Positions 6,754-10,529 of a stretch of DNA of 10,529 nucleotides are shown piece after piece. The notes beneath the pieces are model-generated. The model was not told the DNA's origin, did no database searches, and saw only the letters and a list, made by a program, of their open reading frames with translations. Source of the stretch: DAOTWP01 sp034435675 (GTDB lineage Bacteria > Chloroflexota > Anaerolineae > Aggregatilineales > Phototrophicaceae); NCBI GenBank assembly GCA_034435675.1, contig DAOTWP010000335.1:1-10529 (forward strand), in the 5' to 3' direction. A program made the translations under genes and the position numbers. Numbering within the stretch: position 1 is the first letter of the stretch; each line of letters begins with the position of its first letter.

Positions 6754-7665
6754 TCACCGCAGACTGTCACGCAGGCGTTCCACCAGCGCGCGCTGCTCGT
6801 CGTTCAGCCTGGTGGGCACGCTGATCAGCACGCGGGCGTACAGGTCGCCGTGCCGCTCCTTCTCGCGCAGCAGCGGCATGCCCTTGCCATTCAGCCGGAA
6901 CAGCCGCCCCGACTGCGTGCCCGCCGGGACTTTCAGCCTGAGCGTGCGGCGATCCAATGTGGGCACTTCGATTTCGCCGCCCAGCAGCGCCGTGAACAGA
7001 TCCACCTTGACATCCACATACAGGTCGTCGCCCTTGCGCTCGAACTGCGCGTCGGGTTCGACCTCGACGACCAGATACAGGTCACCGGACGCGCCGCCCA
7101 TGCCGGGACCACCCTCGCCCGCCAGCCGCACGCGCGTGCCATCCGCCGCGCCTGCGGGGATGTTCACCTTGATCGTGCGTTCGCCTTTGGTCACCAGCCG
7201 CGTTGCGCCTGTATACGCCTCGTGCAGGCTGATGCGCACGGGCTGCTCCAGATTCTGCCCCGGCATGCGCACGCTGCCCGCGCCGCCGGTGCTGCTGGCT
7301 GCGCTGCCCGCGCCGCGCCCGCCCAGTCCGCCAAAGATGTCGCGCAGAATGTCCTGAAAGCCGCCGAAGCCGTTCACATCATTCACATTGTCATAATCCA
7401 CGCGGTAGTTGTAACCCCCGCCCGGCTGGGGACCCGCGCCAAACGGCGTGCCCACCGTGCCGAACTGGTCATACTGCGCGCGCTTCTGTGTGTCGCTGAG
7501 CACTTCATACGCTTCGTTGATTTCCTTGAAGCGTGCCTCAGCGCCGGGGTCGTGCGGGTTGGTGTCGGGGTGATATTTTTTCGCCAGCTTGCGGAACGCT
7601 TTTTTGATCTCCTGTTCCGTAGCGCCGCGCGGCACCCCCAGCGTCTTATAATAATCCTTCGCCAT
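6754..7665 (-). CDS. dnaJ: DnaJ/CbpA-type J-domain co-chaperone (class B, no zinc finger)
   Basis: This 303-residue J protein stimulates DnaK ATPase and delivers unfolded clients to it in the cytoplasm. The J domain spans residues 1-68 (MAKDYYKTLGV...) with the essential HPD at 32-34 and the KEINEAYEVLSD helix at 47-58. A Gly/Phe-rich linker (69-118) and a Gly/Ser stretch lead to two C-terminal beta domains (about 140-213 and 214-285), including IPAGAADGTRVRLAGEG and VPAGTQSGRLFRLNGKG. There is no CxxCxGxG zinc finger, so it is class B (CbpA-like), not classical DnaJ. The frame is open upstream to 7872, but the start at 7665 gives the family N-terminus and lies nine bases after GAGGTG. An ATG at 7674 abuts that ribosome site and is less likely. 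No dnaK or grpE is within the window. Confidence 0.93.
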   Translation of the reverse strand: MAKDYYKTLGVPRGATEQEIKKAFRKLAKKYHPDTNPHDPGAEARFKEINEAYEVLSDTQKRAQYDQFGTVGTPFGAGPQPGGGYNYRVDYDNVNDVNGFGGFQDILRDIFGGLGGRGAGSAASSTGGAGSVRMPGQNLEQPVRISLHEAYTGATRLVTKGERTIKVNIPAGAADGTRVRLAGEGGPGMGGASGDLYLVVEVEPDAQFERKGDDLYVDVKVDLFTALLGGEIEVPTLDRRTLRLKVPAGTQSGRLFRLNGKGMPLLREKERHGDLYARVLISVPTRLNDEQRALVERLRDSLR

Positions 7666-7741
7666 ATGTGTCATCACCTCAATTCGCTTCTTGAGGCGGT
7701 CTGAATCGAGTCTGTTCCAGTACAGCACACCTCTAGCCTTG

Positions 7742-7770
7742 ATTCTAGAACTGACGTACAGGTGAGTCAA
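7742..7770 (-). promoter_or_regulatory. Sigma70-type promoter of the J-protein gene
   Basis: The minus strand reads TTGACT (7770-7765) and TAGAAT (7747-7742), each five of six to consensus, with an ideal 17-base spacer. The expected start of transcription is near 7735, leaving a leader of about 70 bases before the ATG at 7665. The -10 overlaps an 8-base palindrome TTCTAGAA (7743-7750), a possible operator. No CIRCE-type inverted repeat was seen, so classical HrcA control is not supported. Confidence 0.65.
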
Positions 7771-7809
7771 CGCGCCGGACGGTTTTCTTAGACAAGTTTT
7801 ACACACGCC

Positions 7810-7857
7810 CTGTCCCGACGGACAGCCGCCCCTCCGTCTTTTGGCGGAGTGCCAAAA
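7810..7857. other. Cluster of three short inverted repeats, two of them mutually exclusive
   Basis: Stem 1 pairs CTGTCC (7810-7815) with GGACAG (7820-7825) around a 4-base loop. Stem 2 pairs CTCCGTC (7832-7838) with GGCGGAG (7843-7849), one G-T pair, around TTTT. Stem 3 pairs TTTTGGC (7839-7845) with GCCAAAA (7851-7857) around GGAGT. Stems 2 and 3 share bases, so only one can form. The cluster lies upstream of the J-protein promoter and about 200 bases before the plus-strand gene at 8058. Confidence 0.5.
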
Positions 7858-8057
7858 TCGGCTGTTTGCCATATGTTTTAAGGGTCACTGCCGGTCTATA
7901 CTGTCAATCATGGGGCACAGGAACGCGGAATAATGCATTTGCAGCCACACCGCAACCGGAACACCGCGATCCACGTATAGAAACACAGTGAGCGACACAC
8001 AGCAGGCGGCAAGCCACAGCCGGGCAGGCTCACGACGGGAGAGAGAGGGAAAACACC

Positions 8058-8414
8058 ATGTTAGGTATTCTGAATAGGCGTCAACCGGATTTATTGACCA
8101 ACGATACGCTGGAACAGTGGCGCGAAGCGGCGGAAACCCGCGACGCCCGCAAACGCACGGTACAGCTTTTCCTGCATGCCGAGCGGCTGTTCCCCTGCGA
8201 AATCCACAGCGGCGCGGATGGCTGGACGCAGGTGGTCTTCAACCCGTCCAACCCGCAGTACGCCAGCGCCGAAGCACACCTGCTGCGCCTGCGCGATGCC
8301 GGGCTGCTGCACCTGACCGACAGCGCGGTGCTGAACAGCATGGGCGCATGGGCAGTGCAGGTGCGCCTTGCCGTCAGTGAAAGCGTTGCCGAACACGCCC
8401 TGCGCCGCAACTGA
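8058..8414 (+). CDS. Small protein of unknown function
   Basis: This 118-residue soluble protein is not assigned to any family I recognise. It opens MLGILNRRQPDLL and has a charged helical first third (TNDTLEQWREAAETRDARKR). The middle is a probable strand-rich section (LFPCEIHSGADGWTQVVFNP) with one Cys at 47, followed by a Leu-rich helix (AEAHLLRLRDAGLLHL) and a short C-terminal strand-helix. There is no signal peptide or membrane segment. Support for its being real: a purine-rich ribosome site (GAGAGAGGGA) seven bases before the ATG, a strong intrinsic terminator about 35 bases after the stop, and a codon pattern like the neighbouring genes. It forms a single-gene unit, divergent from the J-protein gene. 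I make no functional assignment. Confidence 0.72.
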   Translation: MLGILNRRQPDLLTNDTLEQWREAAETRDARKRTVQLFLHAERLFPCEIHSGADGWTQVVFNPSNPQYASAEAHLLRLRDAGLLHLTDSAVLNSMGAWAVQVRLAVSESVAEHALRRN

Positions 8415-8447
8415 TGCCGATGGACGCGCAAAGGCGATACACAGACT

Positions 8448-8487
8448 AAAGACCGGTCTCGACCACGCGAGGGCGGTCTTTTTATTT
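8448..8487 (+). terminator. Strong intrinsic terminator of the 118-residue gene
   Basis: AAAGACCG (8448-8455) pairs perfectly with CGGTCTTT (8474-8481). An inner CTCG/CGAG stem (8458-8461 with 8468-8471) extends the structure, and the T-rich tail runs TTTTTATTT. It sits 33 bases after the stop codon at 8414. Confidence 0.85.
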
Positions 8488-8523
8488 GGCGACCGTGCGC
8501 CCGCACCGCGCCCGCAACACAGT

Positions 8524-8617
8524 GAACCGCACAGGACGCAAAGGACATTTCACCACAGCGGCGCAGAGGGCACAGAGCACATGACTTCAATTCCTCCGTG
8601 CCTGCGTGGGTTTGCTC
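8524..8617. repeat. CACAG-rich dispersed intergenic repeat
   Basis: The segment has the layout GAACCGCACAGGACGCAAAGG, then CACCACAGCGGCGCAGAGGG and CACAGAGCAC, and ends CTCCGTGCCTGCGTGGG. It is an irregular series of eight- to ten-base CACAGAGG/CGCAAAGG units. This resembles the CACAGAGG-type noncoding repeats that recur between genes in many environmental bacteria. It abuts Rhs fragment 2 at 8618 without any intervening sequence. Confidence 0.55.
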
Positions 8618-8787
8618 CCCGTTGTAAGCGTAAGAAACGCCGCCCACGCTCAGCAGGCGGTTGGCACGATCCCATATATACGAGTTTACTCCGTCGCTGG
8701 TCAGGTTGCCGTTGGGGTCATAGGTCAGCGCATTCGTGCCGTCGTGGGTCATCTGGTTAGCGGCATTGTAGCTGTGCGCCGTCCCGT
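8618..8787 (-). pseudogene. Rhs/YD-repeat fragment 2 (internal repeats only)
   Basis: Read on the minus strand, the frame gives SYNAANQMTHDGTNAL, then TYDPNGNLTSDGVNSYIWDR and ANRLLSVGGVSYAYNG. These are successive YD repeats of an Rhs protein (AAN-L, YDPNGNL-SDG, Y-WD-ANRL, Y-YNG). Rhs proteins are large secreted shell-forming toxin carriers normally well over a thousand residues long. Only about 55 residues remain. The frame stays open past the fragment through the CACAG repeat and antisense to the 8058 gene, but that extension has no Rhs character. There is no start codon context and no upstream gene, so it is debris rather than a gene. Confidence 0.78.
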
Positions 8788-8940
8788 TCAGGTTGACGCA
8801 GGGTGCGCCGCCACGCCCTCAAACGGGTCGAGGCTCAGGAACGTGCCCAGCGCCGGGTTGAGATACCGTGCGCGGTGGTACTGCACACCGGTTTCGTCGC
8901 GCGAATACGAGATGAAAATGCGCGGGGTTGTGTCGGTCAT
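8788..8940 (-). pseudogene. Chimeric 50-codon remnant: TIR-like start joined to the end of an Rhs core (fragment 1)
   Basis: The minus-strand ATG at 8940 opens MTDTTPRIFISYS, which looks like the first strand of a TIR domain (consensus roughly -VFISYSR-D). After residue 13 the frame continues RDETGVQYHRARYLNPALGT and FLSLDPFEG, the conserved ending of an Rhs core (TGL-YYRARYYDP-LGRFLS-DP). A TGA follows at 8790-8788. The join is in frame and clean. Fragment 2, which normally lies upstream of this segment in an Rhs protein, lies downstream of it here and in another frame. No ribosome site or promoter is obvious. The TIR reading rests on about 13 residues. The Rhs reading is much firmer. Confidence 0.65.
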
Positions 8941-9042
8941 GGCAGTGTTAGGCTGTCGTTAACCAGCGATGCCCCGACTGTACCACGAAGCGGCGGATTG
9001 CGCAGCAGCGTCAGTAACCCTGCTCCGTTCCCCGCGGTTCAA

Positions 9043-9051
9043 TGCTACAAT
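9043..9051 (+). promoter_or_regulatory. Candidate extended -10 promoter for the 365-residue gene
   Basis: TGCTACAAT (9043-9051) is an extended -10 element 54 bases before the ATG at 9106. It is identical to the element before the exporter operon at 3614-3606 on the other strand. The -35 region is poor. Confidence 0.5.
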
Positions 9052-9105
9052 CAAGCGGTTACGCAAACCCGCCCACCTGTCACGACCCACCGCGAGGACT
9101 GCCCG

Positions 9106-10203
9106 ATGTCGCTCACGCCCGCCGCCTACACCCGCATCAGCGCCTACCTGCACGACACGTACAGCGCGGGGGGCATGCCGCTCTTCCGGCGCGGTGCGGT
9201 CACCTACCCGGTGGTGGTCTTCCCGCCACAGCCGCAGCAGATCAACGACGTGGACAGCCTGCTGGCGCTGCCCGCCCCGCAGCAGCCCGCCGGGGAGGAC
9301 TGGTTCGCCCGGCGCGACGCCGCCTACCTGCGCCAGTTGCAGGCAGAAGGACGGCGGCTGTATGACGGGCGCGTCTTCGCGCTGGCACGCCTGCACCCCA
9401 CGCCGCTGCGGATTGAAGGCACGCTCGGCTCGTATTACGACATGCTGATGACCTGCGCCGCGCTCGACCACGAACTGCGCAGTGCGTTCTCTCTGCACGG
9501 CACACAACCCGCCAACCTGCCGCTGCGCGACGCCCTGCACGCCCACACCCCACCCGCCGACCTGCTGACCAGTGGACGCGGGCGCATGGCAAGTCTGGGC
9601 ATCGCCACCGTCGTGATTTTCAACGACGGGCAGACCTACCGCGCGCTGATCGCTGAACGTGCCGCCAACACCGCGCTGGGCGCAGCCCTGTATCATGTGC
9701 TGCCTGCCTTCATGTTCGAGCCGAGCAGCGCCGCGCTGGATCAGGAGTGGAGCATCACGCGGCACATCTACCGCGAATATCTGGAAGAACTGTTCGGACT
9801 GGCAGATTTGCACGGCGCGCACGCCGAAACGCCGGATTACTTCATGCAGCACCCGGCGCTGCTGGCACTGCGCGCCATGCTGGCAGATGGGCGCGCGGCG
9901 CTGTACTGCAACGGCGTGGCAATCAACCTGATGACCACCCGCCCCGAAATCTGCACCACCCTGCTGATTCACGATCCCGACTGGTACGCCCGCGCCACCT
10001 CTGGCACAGACGACGGTCACGCGCTGCAACTGGCATGGGAAACCGCCCGCCAGCAGGTGCTCATCGCGCCCATCGCATCCGACGACGCGCTGCTGGCAGC
10101 ACTGCCGCCGGATGCCCACCTGCGCTTTGTGCCCCAGGGCGCTGTCGCGCTGTGGCTGGCGGTAGACCGGGCGCGGGCAGCGCTGGCGGGCGGCGGGGGG
10201 TGA
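9106..10203 (+). CDS. Uncharacterised protein with a Nudix-box-like motif
   Basis: This 365-residue soluble protein has no signal peptide or membrane helix. The frame is open back to 8803, but that part is antisense to the Rhs debris. The ATG at 9106 (MSLTPAAYTR) follows a GAGGA-like site and the candidate promoter, so I choose it. The N-terminal half contains LRIEGTLGSYYDMLMTC (101-117). The centre contains SGRGRMASLGIATVV (156-170), then YHVLPAFMFEP (196-206) followed by REYLEELFG (223-231), which fits the second half of a Nudix box (REx2EExG). The usual GX5E half is not clear, so this may be a degenerate Nudix-like fold without standard hydrolase activity. The C-terminal third (245-355) has no motif I can name. 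It starts 165 bases from, and is divergent to, the TIR-Rhs remnant, with a convergent DUF4349-like gene downstream. Function unknown. Confidence 0.78.
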   Translation: MSLTPAAYTRISAYLHDTYSAGGMPLFRRGAVTYPVVVFPPQPQQINDVDSLLALPAPQQPAGEDWFARRDAAYLRQLQAEGRRLYDGRVFALARLHPTPLRIEGTLGSYYDMLMTCAALDHELRSAFSLHGTQPANLPLRDALHAHTPPADLLTSGRGRMASLGIATVVIFNDGQTYRALIAERAANTALGAALYHVLPAFMFEPSSAALDQEWSITRHIYREYLEELFGLADLHGAHAETPDYFMQHPALLALRAMLADGRAALYCNGVAINLMTTRPEICTTLLIHDPDWYARATSGTDDGHALQLAWETARQQVLIAPIASDDALLAALPPDAHLRFVPQGAVALWLAVDRARAALAGGGG

Positions 10204-10251
10204 CGCTGCTTTTTCAAAGCGGGTCTGGACACCTGGGCTTTCGCCGCAGCC

Positions 10252-10279
10252 GCAGGGGCGAAACATGCCGCGCCCCTGC
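10252..10279. repeat. GGGGCG-type palindromic intergenic repeat
   Basis: GCAGGGGCG (10252-10260) and CGCCCCTGC (10271-10279) form a perfect 9-bp stem around AAACATGCCG, with CATG at the centre. It lies between two convergent genes and lacks a T tract on either side. It resembles REP-like palindromes and shares eight bases of each arm with the hairpin at 6578-6613. Confidence 0.6.
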
Positions 10280-10302
10280 ACAGGTGCCAGCGAAGGAAAT
10301 TT

Positions 10303-10529
10303 TCAGGCAGCGGACTGGGGCGTTCTGCCGCGTCTGCGCCGCCAGACGACCAGCGCAACCAGCAGCGTGGGCAGCGCGAACGGACCGATCACGATCAGCA
10401 GGTTAATGCCCAGGTCAATCAAGCCCTGCACCAGCCCCAGCAGTGTGCCCAGCGCGCGCTCCACTGTGCCGCCTGCGCTCCAGCCGGCGCTCTGCACCTG
10501 CACAACATCCGGCGTGGGGGGCAGCACCG
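10303..10529 (-). CDS. C-terminal part of a probable DUF4349-family membrane protein (cut by window edge)
   Basis: About 75 codons run leftwards from the window edge to a TGA at 10305-10303. The visible residues include VQSAGWSAGGTVERALGTLL, then one hydrophobic helix (about INLLIVIGPFALPTLLVALV), then a basic tail (WRRRRGR). A WSAGGTVERAL-type amphipathic helix before a single C-terminal membrane span with a cytoplasmic Arg cluster is the normal ending of DUF4349 proteins, which have an N-terminal signal anchor or lipoprotein signal, an extracellular domain and this final helix. The GTG at 10527 is probably an internal Val codon, not the start, since the frame reaches the window edge. The family name rests on the tail only. 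The membrane topology is clear. Confidence 0.6.
   Translation of the reverse strand, partial: VLPPTPDVVQVQSAGWSAGGTVERALGTLLGLVQGLIDLGINLLIVIGPFALPTLLVALVVWRRRRGRTPQSAA

Larger units (their letters stand above)
7666..8057. other. Divergent intergenic region between the J-protein gene and the 118-residue gene
   Basis: This stretch holds the J-protein promoter, the inverted-repeat cluster and a weak plus-strand -10-like TATACT (7897-7902) that might serve the gene at 8058. It also has an isolated perfect TTGACA on the minus strand (7907-7902) without a good partner -10. The open minus-strand frame from 7872 into the J-protein gene is most likely chance. No RNA gene is recognised. Confidence 0.5.

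Noticed and set aside
7666..7872. N-terminal extension of the J protein starting at 7872, with a CPSGQGVCKTC-like cluster
   Set aside because: The promoter at 7770-7742 lies inside the extension, the J domain begins exactly at 7665 and a ribosome site precedes it. The cysteines are probably chance.
7902..7907. Perfect minus-strand TTGACA as a second J-protein promoter
   Set aside because: The best downstream -10-like bases are 19-20 bases away and poor. The 7770-7742 promoter is far better.
8081..8752. Minus-strand 223-codon frame starting in the Rhs fragment
   Set aside because: Only the first 45 residues are Rhs-like. The rest crosses a repeat and a terminator and is antisense to the 8058 gene.
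8803..9105. Upstream extension of the 9106 gene to 8803
   Set aside because: It is antisense to the TIR-Rhs remnant, has no ribosome site, and the candidate promoter lies inside it.
10208..10220. GCTTT/AAAGC mini-hairpin after the 9106 gene as a terminator
   Set aside because: Only five pairs with no T tract. Insufficient to call.
8959..10281. Minus-strand 440-codon frame opposite the 9106 gene
   Set aside because: Gln/Arg/Gly-rich shadow without domains. The plus-strand frame has better composition, promoter and ribosome site.

Overview
The window is a GC-rich bacterial chromosome segment with compact, co-directional gene blocks. The mix of a COG4586/COG4587/COG3694-type ABC-2 exporter, a CbpA-type J protein, a DUF11-like repeat surface protein, Rhs debris and GGGGCG-type intergenic palindromes suggests a Chloroflexota (Anaerolineae-like) organism. 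This assignment is inferred from gene style, not from a marker gene.

Layout. Bases 1-807 (minus strand) carry a type VII toxin-antitoxin unit, MntA then HepT. It is followed by the start of a second, almost identical MntA gene that runs off the window edge, so the antitoxin gene has been duplicated very recently. Bases 850-3497 (minus) hold a tight three-gene exporter operon: one ATPase and two six-helix permeases of the ABC2_membrane_6 type. A 336-base divergent intergenic region with candidate promoters on both strands separates it from a 912-residue secreted protein (3834-6572, plus). That protein is built as A-B-B-A-B-B followed by a beta-rich module and a Cys/His C-terminal motif. Two hairpins (6578-6620 and 6668-6707) lie between it and the convergent J-protein gene (7665-6754, minus), which has a good sigma70-type promoter.

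Bases 8058-8414 (plus) encode a small unknown protein with its own strong terminator. Bases 8520-8940 are a recombination scar: a CACAG-rich intergenic repeat, two Rhs fragments in the wrong relative order, and a start resembling a TIR domain fused in frame to the end of an Rhs core. Bases 9106-10203 (plus) encode a 365-residue protein with a Nudix-box-like motif. The right edge holds the C-terminus of a probable DUF4349 membrane protein (minus).

How it fits together. MntA/HepT and the exporter are separate functional modules. The TA unit follows the exporter genes on the same strand but has its own -10-like box. The plus-strand genes at 3834, 8058 and 9106 look like single-gene transcription units. 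The most unusual items are the duplicated antitoxin, the TIR-Rhs chimera beside a Nudix-like gene, and the Cys-patterned modular surface protein. I found no tRNA, rRNA, CRISPR array or intact insertion sequence.
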